DNA of 64,000 nucleotides, taken from NCBI GenBank assembly GCA_021613375.1, contig CM038704.1:35047488-35111487 (forward strand). The letters run 5' to 3'. Shown one piece after another: positions 50,669 through 61,738 of the stretch; the stretch's first letter is position 1, and every line of letters begins with the position of its first letter. This DNA comes from Megaleporinus macrocephalus (taxonomy: Eukaryota > Chordata > Actinopteri > Characiformes > Anostomidae). The notes under the pieces were generated by a model that had not been told where the DNA came from, searched no databases, and saw nothing but the letters and a program-made list of their open reading frames with translations. The position numbers were made by a program, and so were the translations under genes.

Positions 50669-50745
50669 TCCGCCCCCTTGCATGACTGATATGATTTATG
50701 ATTTGTAATGTGCATTCAGCCGATTTGAGCTGCCGTGTGACGTCA
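50669..50745. promoter_or_regulatory. GC box and full cAMP-response element upstream of the core exons
   Basis: ctccgccccc (50668-50677) is a Sp/KLF-type GC box and TGACGTCA (50738-50745) is a perfect palindromic CRE. They lie about 1 kb upstream of the exon with the internal short-isoform start. Such words occur by chance, but their proximity is suggestive of a proximal promoter. Confidence 0.3.
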
Positions 50746-50960
50746 GGCTGTAATTGATGAGGTGTGTTTGCACAAGTTTGTGGATCAGTAGTGTTTTCTG
50801 TGCTGTTGGTTTGAGAAGGTGCAGCTATTGCAGAAAGTCAGTGCGTTCTGGTAGTTGTCTAGACATTCGTTATACAGAGAAAAACAAGTTGTAGAAAAAA
50901 AGCTATTATCACTTCCCACTTTCACTTTTCATTTCATTTGTATTATTAGAGTGCATTTTT

Positions 50961-51000
50961 TTCTTTCTTTCTTTCTTTTCTTCCTTCTTTCTCTTTTCTT
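50961..51000. repeat. (TTTC)n-rich pyrimidine tract
   Basis: Several TTTC units followed by TTCC/TTCT words. Confidence 0.9.
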
Positions 51001-51713
51001 CTGGTTTCACGCCAACCTAAGAATTATTAATTAAAGGTAGAGTGTGTAAGATTTTGTGGAAGTGGGGCTATTATAAAAAATGAAATATAACATACAGTCA
51101 AGCTTCATGTTTCTCTCTAGTTTTGTAAGACAAAACATTTCAACAAAGATTGTTCTTAGTTTTATTCTTGCACGTATTCTTGCCAGGTAGAATATTTTGA
51201 TAGAGATTACACTTCCTTATTAAACTATTACCAGCATTAAAAATACAAGGCTGAAATTCAGCTTCTTCTTGCTTCGCTGCTTGTTTGAAATTTCCAGTTC
51301 TACTTTAAATAGTGCCACAGTTATATTATGACACACCAGAATGTGCCAGAATGTAACCAGAATAGCACCACCATAAGGTGGAGTTAAAAATCTGTACAAA
51401 AAGCTGGCAAATGACCTTATCAGAAAATATTTCTAGCACTTAGAATCAGCTCATAGCTACTACTTGCAGATACAGATACACAAGTCTTGCAGCTTGAGGC
51501 AGGATGATGTGATGCTAATTGATGATGAAGATGATGAAGGGCTGCTACTTTTTGCATCCCCTGTTTCGTTTTGACCATGGAGATTTTGTTTGTTTCTCTT
51601 TGTCTCCCAATCCAAGTAATGAAAAGCTGAAAATGACATGAGTTCATTTTTTTAATGGTGCTTCAAACTCACCTGGTGTTTACAGTCCTGTTTTTGTCTG
51701 TTTGCATCATCAG

Positions 51714-51896
51714 GGCCAGAGGTCATCAGCAGTTTCTACGGTAACATGGCAGACGCAGCGAAGGCAGCACAGCCTCAACCTGCGGGGCAGGCGGAGAAAG
51801 GGGTGGAGTTTGGCTATGTGGGCATTGACGCCATCCTGGAGCAGATGAGGAGAAAAGCCATGAAACAGGGCTTCGAGCTCAACATCATGGTAGTGG
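51714..51896 (+). CDS. septin9: septin 9 exon: start of the conserved core, polybasic alpha-0 helix
   Basis: The acceptor is tttgcatcatcag|GG at 51713/51714 and the donor GTAGTGG|gtgagt at 51896/51897. The exon enters and leaves in phase 1, 183 bases without a stop. It encodes PEVISSFYGNMADAAK, a short Ala/Gln-rich linker, then VEFGYVGIDAILEQMRRKAM and KQGFELNIMVVG, almost identical to mammalian SEPT9 up to the start of the P-loop. The polybasic RRKAMKQ segment just before the G domain binds phosphoinositides in septins. The internal ATG at 51746 sits in a strong initiation context (aacATGg) and aligns with the start (MAD...) of short mammalian isoforms, so this exon probably also serves as the first coding exon of a short form. 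Confidence 0.97.
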
Positions 51897-52960
51897 GTGA
51901 GTGACTGATTTAAGCTCACTGCAGACTGTGTGATTAATTTATGTGATTAATTTGTTTGATGATTTATGATTTTTATCTGTGACAGCATTATCGTAAAGTG
52001 TAAACCACACCTTCAACAGCGTCACATATTGTTGTAGAGTGGTATTATACAGTGCTGGCAGGCATAGCCAATAAACAACAAGTTTAAGAATGTTTATAAA
52101 CTTCACTGATATATTCGTAATAGTTTATATCTAGTGTTCAACATCACTTATCATTGGTTTTAGTTTACCATCTCTTTGCAAACTGGCTGTTGTAAAAGGC
52201 TAGGCTAGTAATGCTGAGCCAACAGACCTTTAGCAATTTAATCAATAAAAACACTTGAAGTGTGAAGCATTTTAATACATTAAGGAATAGGCTGTTTGCA
52301 AATGACCTCACCCCACTGCAGTGCAATGGCTGGAGGGTCTCAAGTGAGTTTTGACATAGGGCGCACTTTTTCACTCTCTTGAAATGGGGATCTGTGGATT
52401 ATGTTGTTTACAGTCGCTTAAAATCAGTTTAACTGAGGCATCACAAAGAACTTTTAACGAGTACGAAAGGTTTCATGGAGGAGAAAATGCAAGAGACTGA
52501 CTGAAAAACATTGGTGAAAGTAACTTGCGAGCCTCCCTCTGCAGTCAGGACGAGGCTGAAGGAGCTTCCTGTGCGTGTTTCATGTTTCTAGTTTGAATTT
52601 AATGATTTTTTTTGTAGCTGTTGTTTTAATTCTGTCACCAATGAACAGTCACAGCACCCACAGACAAACCATTCACAGTACAGTACTTGCTCCGAACGTG
52701 AGTCCGCTCTCATTTGCCAGTTTTCACCTTAAATGCTGCAACAAACAGCAGAATGGTACCTAGTACCAGGGTCTGGACTAATACATAGTCTGGACTAATG
52801 GTAGTTCTTATATCTGCTGCCTGGATAGCAGCCAGTCTTTAGTTAGAAATCACATTCAGCAAGATCCAATCATGCTGAAATCGCATGCAAGCATGATGGG
52901 ATTGATGTAATAATGCTTGTAAGCATTATTTCTCAAAAAGGTTTTGCACAGTTGCTTACT

Positions 52961-53765
52961 AGAGCTGGAAGGATCGATCGGCTATTTATCGGTTTCGGCC
53001 GATTTTTAATCAAAATATGCGATCGGTGATCGGCCAATATTTCTCCAATTGAGCCGATCCCGAGAGGTGATCGATGGCGTTAAACAAATAAGACTAATTT
53101 CTGTATTCCCAGCTAGCGTTTCATCTAGGAAGAGGAATGTTTCAACTTAGAAACCAGCTCCCTGCAATTCCTATCTGAACCGCTAGGTGGAAATACACAC
53201 CCTTTCATTTTTTAACAGACTGACTGAAGCAGCGGCGTCGCGAGAAATGTATGCGCTTATAGAAAGTATGTCGTCCGTCTGGCAGTGTTTTACCGTATGT
53301 GACGTTTTTAAAATGTGTAAAATCAGCGTGTCTCGTTGAGGAACCAAGACAAAGACATTTAACACTACTAATCTGATACGACACTGCACACAGCTGAATA
53401 CAGTGAGTATCAGCAAACAGCAGAGCTATCACACGCAACTAGCACTAAACAAATAAACCAGAACACCGTGCAGACCAGATCTACAATATCTGCATTTAAT
53501 GATTGCTGTTTTTCGTTTAAAATAATTAAATTAATGGTCTAAATTGAATGATTGCAGTATTGGGGCTATTTGTTTGATTTATTTTGTTTATTTACTGTTA
53601 ATTTGGTTAAAAATATTTTGCTTTTTCACATGAGCTGGTTAAAAATGGTAATAAATCAGTTTCGACCATGTTTCATGCCCCGCCCTCTATCGGTATCGGC
53701 TATCGGCCGATCACGCTGAAAGGTGATCGGAATCAACCTCAAAAACGCTGATGGGTCCTTCTCTA
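52961..53765. mobile_element. hAT-like MITE, 805 bp, with 8-bp target-site duplication
   Basis: The left end is tagagctggaaggatcgatc and the right end gatgggtccttctcta, whose reverse complement is tagagaaggacccatc. The two share TAGAG..GGA..-ATC. The flanks are ttgcttac (52953-52960) and ttgcttcc (53766-53773), an 8-base duplication with one mismatch, the size made by hAT transposases. The subterminal regions are packed with GATCGG/CGGCCGAT words. No transposase is encoded, so it must have been moved in trans. Confidence 0.85.
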
Positions 53766-55051
53766 TTGCTTCCATATGATGTTGTTGCATTCTTCTTAAC
53801 AGAGACTTCAAACACTGTGCTCAATTTCCTTAAGCACCACAGCACAACACTCAGTGTTTTCCTACTACTGCATTAATTCAAACCCAACACCAAAGCACAG
53901 AACTCACTGAGTGTGTTCACATGCACTTAATAGTCTGATCATGCTCTGTTCGACTCATACGCAGACTAAGAACACTAAAAGAAAAATCTGAAGAAGAATC
54001 AAAGTAAGATGAATACAGGAATCCAACTACTCACCAATGTCTAGTTCTTGTTATCACATTTCTTATTTAGATTCTTGATGTAAAGCATACTCTTTACGTG
54101 ACCATTTTAATAAATTTGAATAAATCTGTTTATCAAAGGATTATAAAGTGCATGTACACGCACATATTGTTTGGTCTGCAATCTGGAGATTAATAAGACA
54201 AACTTAAAATGTCTGTGACTTTTGCCAGTGTTTCATATAACAACTTCTTTAAGTTGATGGCAAACGTGCTTTGCTACTGCTGAATGTTATATTTAATTAA
54301 ATCTGAATGAGTAGAGCGTAAAAACCTGTGCTTTTTTTGTGCATGGTGTATCTTGTGTGTAGATTAGTGTACAGGAATTGTGTTGGGAAGGTTTCTCACT
54401 GGACAGGATACACACTATGTGCAGTGAAAATGTAGTGGTTGGTTAGAGAGCTAGTTTGCATATTGCAGCCTACAGCAGAATCAGAATTGTAAAGACCAAT
54501 GTTATGATAAGAATTATTGAATGATACATTGTGCAGTTCAGGATGAAAGTAAGTTATGTACCTTCACTGTCTGTAAAACTCTCTTCCCAAAGGTGTTCTT
54601 CCTTGCGAAAAGCGGTGTGATCCCCTGCACTGTAGGTGCTGGAAATGCATTTCAGTTTTATTTGTTTTTCTTGGCACTTGCAGCAGTAACTTGCAGCCAC
54701 TTGTTGGTGATAAGGAAGATCAGCCTCGAACAGAATCAGAGGCAAGCTGTTCATATATGTAGTTTTTTGTTAGTGTAAAAATAATTTATGGTCTTTTGCT
54801 CTGCACTTTTACAGCAGCTGGTGTCGGTCTGTGTTGTGTATTTATCTCCTCCGCTATTTGTTTGTGTGTTTGTTCTCGTCTCATAAGTAGCGAGCACCAC
54901 TTGGCTGAAGGCTAGAAAAGACTCTATAAACTTGTGGGTTTGTTTGTTTACCTGCCAGAGAGACCACAGGAGAGCTGTAATGGAGTTTAGCCAGATGCAA
55001 ACACAGATTAACTGTGGGATGAGCCCAGTGTGCTTGTTGTAGTGTGGCACA

Positions 55052-55402
55052 TAGCTGGGCTGGTTCTAGAAGGGCAGATAGCTGGGCTGGTTCTAGTAGG
55101 GCAGATGGCTGGGCTGGTTCTAGTAGGGCAGATAGCTTTGCTGGTTCTAGTAGGTCCGATAGCTGTGCTGGATGTAGTAGGTGAGATGGCTGGGCTGGTT
55201 CTAGTCGGGCAGATGGCTGGGCTGGTTCTAGTCGGGCAGATGGCTGGGCTGGTTCTAGTCGGGCATACGGCTGGGCTGGTTCTAGTAGGGCAGATGGCTG
55301 GGCTGGATGTAGTAGGTCAGATGGCTGGGCTGCTTCCAGTGGAGCGGATAGCTGGACTGGTTCTAGAGGAGCAGATAGCTGGACTGGTTCTTGTGGGGCA
55401 GT
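55052..55402. repeat. 27-bp minisatellite, 13 copies
   Basis: The unit is TAGCTGGGCTGGTTCTAGTA followed by GGGCAGA, repeated 13 times head to tail without any length change and with scattered substitutions. Because 27 is a multiple of three, one frame stays open and reads a nine-residue repeat (AGLVLVGQM); this is most simply a by-product of the period. Confidence 0.97.
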
Positions 55403-56245
55403 GGGGTGATGTTATTGCAGGACAGGTAGTTCTGCTATCTGGGCAGGTAATTATAATGGATGTGGGGGCTTTGTTGTTTTATTAGTGTGTGTTTTTTGTT
55501 TTGGTCATGGATGCAGAAGGAGCTTATTTGACTGTAAAGGCACACATCAGTGGGAGCCACTTGTTTTATTTACTCACTTCACTGATGTAATATTTTGTTC
55601 TGTATTTTAGGTGATAAGACTTTTACTTCTGCCTACCGCTTTCCCTCGCCTCAGATCCATTAGTCATTACTGGTTAGTTGCTTGTTGGGTTTTCATTGTT
55701 GAATAGGTTCAGTTCCTGTTTTGCTTCTTTGTTGCTTATACGTTTCACTTTTGAGCTTTAGTATTTTATTTTAGATCAAAAGTGAATTAAAAGGCAAAAA
55801 TGGAACCTAACACTTCATATTCCACTCGACCTGACTGTATGATGGACAGTGCAGGTTTTACACAAATTATAGTGCACATTAAACAATTCTCTGAAAATTT
55901 CTCAAATCACCACTTTACATAGATAAATCAAAGGTTAGCTAACTGCTGCTCGTCTCTGACTGGACTTAAGCGTTGCTCTTTGTCATAGTATGGTTTAAAA
56001 TGGTTCTAAAGTGATATTCTGCACATGCAATACATGTTGAATATGATTGCTTGTGTTATTTTATGTAAATCTGTAAATGTAAACAGCCCGTGAGTTCATT
56101 GATTCTGTGGGCTGTACATGTTATTATACCTTTCTCACTAAATAGTTCAGTGAAAATGCTTAAATCACAAGTGTGCTAAATTGCAATACACTACAGGTCA
56201 GCGCAGTGTTGAGGCTAATTGTGTGTGTATGTGTGTGATTGGCAG

Positions 56246-56374
56246 GTCAGAGCGGTCTGGGTAAATCCACTCTGATCAACACTCTGTTTAAGTCTAAAGT
56301 GAGCCGCAGGTCAGTGATGCCTAGCGACGAGGAGAGGATTCCCAAAACCATCGAGATCAAATCAGTTAGTCATG
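56246..56374 (+). CDS. septin9: septin 9 exon: P-loop (G1)
   Basis: The acceptor is gtgattggcag|GT at 56245/56246 and the donor AGTCATG|gtaaat at 56374/56375; phase 1 in and out. Joined to the previous exon it reads GQSGLGKSTLINTLFKS, the Walker A/G1 motif with the catalytically important Lys-Ser pair intact. SRRSVMPSDEERIPKTIEIK follows, covering the switch I region of group-3 septins (SEPT9 has Lys/Arg-rich S-R-K/R-S and EERIPKTIEIK here). All residues needed for nucleotide binding in this exon are present. Confidence 0.97.
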
Positions 56375-56679
56375 GTAAATAAAACACATACAAAAATGTG
56401 ATTTGGAACACACAGGTTTAGTTCTGCATTCTGATTAAAAGTCATTGTGTTGAGCAATCATTGAGCAATTTTTTTTCTTATGATTAATGTAATGAATAAC
56501 AATGATTTATTTATAAAGTTATGCCTACTTATCAGCAACTCCATATCAATAATCAAAAATGAAAAAGAGTTATATCAGAAAATTGTTTGTTGTAGTGTTT
56601 GAAGAATGTTATTTGTAGATCAATAATACATTTTCAATAGGATCACTGTACATTAGTATTGTGTGTGTATGTGTTGCAG

Positions 56680-56761
56680 ATATTGAGGAGAAAGGAGTAC
56701 GAATGAAGTTAACTGTAATCGACACACCAGGATTTGGAGATCAGATCAACAATGAGAACTG
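56680..56761 (+). CDS. septin9: septin 9 exon: G3 motif and Sep1 segment
   Basis: The acceptor is tgtgttgcag|AT at 56679/56680 and the donor GAACTG|gtaaca at 56761/56762; enters phase 1, leaves phase 2. It encodes [20 protein letters not shown] followed by DQINNEN. DTPGFGD is the G3 motif (switch II) and the surrounding [17 protein letters not shown] is the septin-specific Sep1 segment. Mammalian SEPT9 has His where this protein has Gln after GFGD, a conservative change at a position that varies among septins. Confidence 0.97.
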
Positions 56762-56808
56762 GTAACACCGTCTGCTTGAGTTTATTCATTTATAATTTAA
56801 ATTTCTGC

Positions 56809-56827
56809 TTTTTTTTTTTTTTTTTAG
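56809..56827 (+). promoter_or_regulatory. septin9: Decoy 3' splice site: T17-AG inside a short intron
   Basis: A run of 17 T followed directly by AG lies in the 135-base intron, 69 bases before the AG actually used at 56895-56896. Use of the decoy would insert 69 bases with an in-frame TAG after seven codons. The distance to the true site suggests that the branch point lies downstream of the T run. Confidence 0.6.
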
Positions 56828-56896
56828 GTTATACTGCATGTACAATTAGTGTTCAGTATGCTCATATATGTGTGTGTGTGTGTGTTTGTCTTATAG

Positions 56897-57034
56897 CTGG
56901 CAGCCCATAATGAAGTTTATTAATGAGCAGTATGAACAGTACCTGCAGGAGGAGATCAACATCAGCAGGAAGAAGAGAATCCCAGACACACGTGTCCACT
57001 GCTGCATTTACTTTATACCACCTACAGGACACTG
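56897..57034 (+). CDS. septin9: septin 9 exon: Sep2 region, filament interface
   Basis: The acceptor is tgtcttatag|C at 56896/56897 and the donor GGACACTG|gtgaga at 57034/57035; enters phase 2, leaves phase 2. It encodes CWQPIMKFINEQYEQYLQEE, then INISRKKRIPDTRVHCCIYF and IPPTGH. The basic RKKRIPDTRVHCC segment and F-I-P-P/A-T-G-H are septin signatures around the Sep2 region. The intron that follows starts with a (CA)n microsatellite five bases inside the donor. Confidence 0.97.
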
Positions 57035-57038
57035 GTGA

Positions 57039-57039
<1 letters not shown>

Positions 57040-57083
<44 letters not shown>
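57040..57083. repeat. (CA)n microsatellite adjacent to a 5' splice site
   Basis: About 22 CA units starting five bases after the exon end at 57034. Confidence 0.98.
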
Positions 57084-57087
<4 letters not shown>

Positions 57088-57935
57088 GAACATACACGCT
57101 AGGGGGCAGTGAGTACACAAATCATCTATAATATATCTTTTATGAGGCAGATCTAGTATGTGCCAATTTACCCATACCATACATTCCTACATTTTCTGGC
57201 AGCTGCTACTCTGAAATATGTATGAATATGAGTATGAATAGACATTTTTATTAAAAAACATTGTCTGGGCGGACATGGCCCCAGACCTCTCTAGTACAGG
57301 CTTAGCCCACCCTATCCAAAAACCTCTAGAAATGCCCCTGCCTGAAAAAATCTATATGTCCCATATGTACTAAGCACCATACTGTGCAAAACTCTTGCAC
57401 TATATTCCTTTCTGCAGCATGACTGATCCAACGTGTTTATACATACAGCATTTGCACAGAAGGACATTGCAGCAGTGAGATTGTGCAATCATCCTTAATC
57501 CAAACGGACAGCTATTCAGTTCTGTTACTCTGCTCAGAAAAAATAGAATTTATAGAAGAGCAGGTGCATCTGTTTTATGCTCAACATCATTTAGACTGTG
57601 ACCTGGCAATAAAGGCTGATGAACCAACCAGGAATTCTTTGTTGAACTAATATTTTGTTAAACAACGTTCATAAATTAAATAAAATGAAATAATTTTAAA
57701 GTTCAGTTTTCTGTTTAATACCCATAGATTTTCAGGCCCATTTGAATATGTTTTGCTGTGCAGAAAATAATCTGTAATCTAATAATTTCTCCTTAACCTA
57801 CCCTCTGACATTCACCAAACAATAAAAAGACAGTCTTAAAGTATATGATATGAATTGAACAAAAAGTTGTTTACTTCATATCATCTTCAGCAAACATAAT
57901 TTATTTCTGTCTGTTAGTTCTGTACTTATGAAAGA

Positions 57936-57946
57936 GAGTGTGTGTA

Positions 57947-57981
<35 letters not shown>

Positions 57982-58072
57982 GTATGTGTATGTGCATTTG
58001 AGTCGTCTCAGCTGTTGTTAAGTGTGTGCGTGTGTGTGCGTGTGTGTGTGCGTGTGTGTGTGCGTGTGTGTG

Positions 58073-58109
<37 letters not shown>

Positions 58110-58110
58110 T
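57936..58110. repeat. (TG)n / TGTGCG compound microsatellite
   Basis: Several TG runs interspersed with TGTGTGCG words. The 120-codon frame across it is simple sequence, not a gene. Confidence 0.96.
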
Positions 58111-61100
58111 TTTACAGCTGTTGGTTTCGCCTCATGCCACATAACTGTATCAGAAACATTCTCAGGCGCAAGTTCCTTCATCTGTAACGCTGTCCAGCCC
58201 CAGAAACAGACTCCTTCACCTCCACAGCTCTTAAAACACTGTGGGCTGGCAGCTGTACTGGGATTTCAGTTCTGGCTCTGGTATATTTAACCTGACAGGA
58301 GTAAAAAGAGGAAATATCATTTCCCTGTAACTTTATGCAGTTCTCTGATACCACATCCCTAAAGCTATAAACAAGTTACTCAAACATGCTGCCCAGGGAA
58401 TCAGTTCAGTAACTTCAGTGACTCTAGCACAAATTCTGAGTGTTCATAAAGCAAGCCTTACAATTTTATACAAATTCATTGATATATATATTCATATATA
58501 TATAATTTTATAAACTGGCCATAAACTGCTGAGTGTGGGATTGTGTCTATTAGTGTAAATGGTGTATGTGTTACAGCAGTTCACCATGATAAAAATCAAT
58601 AATGTCAGGTGTAACAGGATCATGTGACTTATGGCCTGATGCGTCATCGTCTATTTGATCACAATGTTACAATATTTTATTCCAGTCTTCTGGCTGAATA
58701 GCCACAACTTCATTGTCTAGTCATGTGTGGATATTCCCTGTCAAACCTACACTCTTCAAGAGTTCTTTAAAAGCAATGGGTCTGTACAAAACTAGGACTA
58801 TGTTGTTTGCATGCTTAAATGGTTCTTTAGATTGATAAACTATGTGTTTTTTGTGGTTCTAAGTGGCGCCAGAAATAGTTATTTTTTTGTTACAAGTTTA
58901 TCTCTAGAACCCTTTTTGGTGCTATATAGAACCATGTACAACATAATCTTAATTAATGTAAAGAAATATTTCAGCATGCAAATGAAGAAGCAATAAAACA
59001 GCCCTGAAATGTTTAGGATATTCCCTTTTACTGTGTGTATGTGGGCATTAAATGGTTAAGCACTTTCTTGTGCAGTTGATAGTACTCAGTCCTGGACGCA
59101 GTCCAGAGCTGCGTGGTGTCTCCCAGACCGGAGTCTCCATGATGAGGAAATTTTCCAATAATTGCATGAATCTGACGTTTGGCCTTAGCTGGCTCTATGC
59201 TGAGTTTCTTTGTTTAAGGCTCGTGTCCTCTCCCTGGTTTGCCCGCGGTTTCCCAAGGCTGACAGGCTTCTGGAACAGTTCCTGGCAAATAAAAGATCTC
59301 TTTCCTTCTTTCCGCTTTGTCAGTGCGACCTATCGGTCAGTTTGATGGCTTTGGTTTTGAAACCGGGTGCTTGTTGACCGATGTCTTGCTCTCAATGCCA
59401 GACTCGTATATTTGTTCCGCTCGTTGCCATGCTTTAAGCCACGATGGGAATGTTTTATGTGAAAAATGATTATAAGTATTGTGAATATTAAGTACCGGCA
59501 GCAGCGAGTAATTCTAGAGATGTGCATTTATGCTGTCAGTGGCTTCAAGGCTGGGCTGAGTGTCTGACATTTTTAGATTTATTTCAAGGAACCCACTCTC
59601 TACCAACGTCAGCAGTAGGCTCAGCTCTCTTTAACCCTTCGAGGTCTAGCATTGTAATTTTACTACAGGTTTTGTTCACATTACTAAAGTATTTATATGT
59701 AACAGTTTAGATTGAGTGTGTATTTTGAATGAACGGGTTCACTCAGTGTAAGAAAAACACATGGGAAAAAATTACTGCACACTATAATTGTGGGCGATTG
59801 AGCATGCAGTTACAGGACTGGATCACATACATTTTCCATCCTACTGATGTCAGTTCAATACTGATATGATACTTGATATCAGATCACTACCCTCTTTATA
59901 TATTGTATATTGTAAACTTGTCTCGATGGGCTTTGTTATACAACATTGTGAGCTAGGCTGCCCTCCTCAACTTCCATTTCCCAGGATTTGGTCCCTGTCG
60001 TCACCCACAGGAGGAACAGAAACAACCTGATTACATCACCAGACACTCTGTGGAAGAGTTTGAGTTTTGTTTGATTTCTAGGTTTCTGACCAGGGTTTGA
60101 TATGTTGAACTTGATTGACTCATCAGGTTAAGAATGTCTTTAGATATAAGCCTTAACGTTGAGCATGTTTAGCTATCGCAGCAGTGTTTCTACAACAAAT
60201 GTATGTGGGTAAAATACATCTAATATTAATGTAAGATATTAAATCACCCAACATATAAAAGTATGCATATAGGAGGTAATATCACATATATAAAAATTCA
60301 GTGGGAACACTACTCTCTTCTTCTGGCTTGCATGAACTAAATCAATAAATAAACCATCAGTAAACATGTTTTTACTATTGCAGGGAAATGTTCCTGCAGC
60401 AAGTCAGTTGACGGTCACTGGGTACATGCCTAATAACTACTATTTGAAACTAATGTGCAGATTATGTAGTTAAAGGAAAGATGAGTGGTAACCTGTTGCG
60501 TTTACTTAGTTATACTGAGTGCACACTACAGGATTTGCAAACCCCTCTGCACGCCTTTGGTTACTACGTGAGAAACTGAAGTGGGCCCATGGGGTCTTGA
60601 AATTTGGCTTGGTTAAAATCTGGTAGGTTAAGTTAAAATCTAATTAAAATCTAGTGTGTTAGAGCAGGAATAATGTGTTATGCATGCATTTAACTGATAT
60701 TGAAGATCAGTGTGTTATGCTTCTTTGTAGGGTTTTAAAAAGAATTAACTGTAAATGAGATTTATTTGACCTATGGTTGTGAAACAAGGAAAACGGCTGT
60801 TATGATATCACAGCATTACTTGGCTATAATATTGTTATATTGCAGTAGTATCAGGAAGTTAAGTATCACAGAGTTATGGATAGGCTTACATGCAAAAAGC
60901 AGAGATGAATAGATGAAAGTGGAGTTTTGGATCTTTGCTGTCCCCTGGTGTTCATTTCATGATACATTCATTTACACATTTTATAAATAACTCATATTGT
61001 TGTTGACTACACTATAAAGACACACTAGTCCATTGTTCTCTACAGTTTATTTTCAACATCAGTTGACACTAGAGCTATTTTGCTCAAAAATGTATTATCA

Positions 61101-61299
61101 CAATACTTCAAGAACTCATAATGCACAATGTCTCAAGATTTTTTTTCTGACATCTGATCATTTGGAGCAGGCAAAGCAGTGCCATATTAAAAAAATTAAT
61201 TAAAACTGTAATCTAGTTATTTTATAACACCTACATACTGTGCTGCACTAAATCTTGTTAAATAATAGTATATAAGTAATACTATATAATAGTTATGTG

Positions 61300-61346
61300 T
61301 ATGTATGTATATATGTATGTATGTATAGACAGACAGACAGACAGAC
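61300..61346. repeat. (GTAT)n-(GACA)n compound microsatellite
   Basis: About five GTAT units followed by five GACA units. Confidence 0.93.
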
Positions 61347-61620
61347 ATTTAAATAGTTGGGGAAAAACAGTTTTTTAAGTCTTGATGGTAAGCTCAGAAA
61401 ACATATTTTGTGTTTTATCACAATAACAACTGTGAGATAATAATAGTTATTGCTTTAATTGACACCTTTGACACATTGGTCTCCAGCAAGCTACTATGGG
61501 TAAAGAGGTGTTTAAATTTTAAATAAGACCAAAGGGCAACCAGGGCTTGACCCTGTCAGTCATTTTTTTTCCTGAAGCTTGATTTTAAAGGATGCTTTTG
61601 TGTTTGTGTGTTTATTTCAG

Positions 61621-61738
61621 TCTGCGGCCAATTGACATTGAGTTCATGAGGCATCTGAGTAAAGTGGTCAACATCGTCCCAGTCATCGCAAAGGCAGACA
61701 CGCTGACGCTGGAGGAGAGAGACTTCTTTAAACAAAAG
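61621..61738 (+). CDS. septin9: septin 9 exon: Sep3 region and G4 AKAD motif
   Basis: The acceptor is tgtttatttcag|T at 61620/61621 and the donor AAACAAAAG|gtaaat at 61738/61739; enters phase 2, leaves phase 0. It encodes [20 protein letters not shown] followed by [29 protein letters not shown] is the Sep3 signature and AKAD is the G4 guanine-specificity motif. The junction codon is TG+T, giving Cys (GHC-LRP) where mammalian SEPT9 has Ser. Confidence 0.97.

Larger units (their letters stand above)
51897..56245 (+). other. septin9: Intron of septin 9, 4.3 kb
   Basis: It contains an 805-bp hAT-like MITE (52961-53765) and a 27-bp minisatellite (55052-55402). No exon was recognised. Confidence 0.9.
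57035..61620 (+). other. septin9: Intron of septin 9, 4.6 kb
   Basis: It begins with a (CA)n tract directly behind the donor, carries a long (TG)n/(TGCG)n-rich tract (57936-58110) and a (GTAT)/(GACA) compound repeat (about 61300-61346). A comparatively GC-rich, complex stretch at about 59080-59350 is discussed as a possible conserved element. No exon was recognised. Confidence 0.9.

Noticed and set aside
57928..58290. 120-codon Val/Cys-rich frame
   Set aside because: Translation of a TG microsatellite followed by intron sequence; no conserved part.
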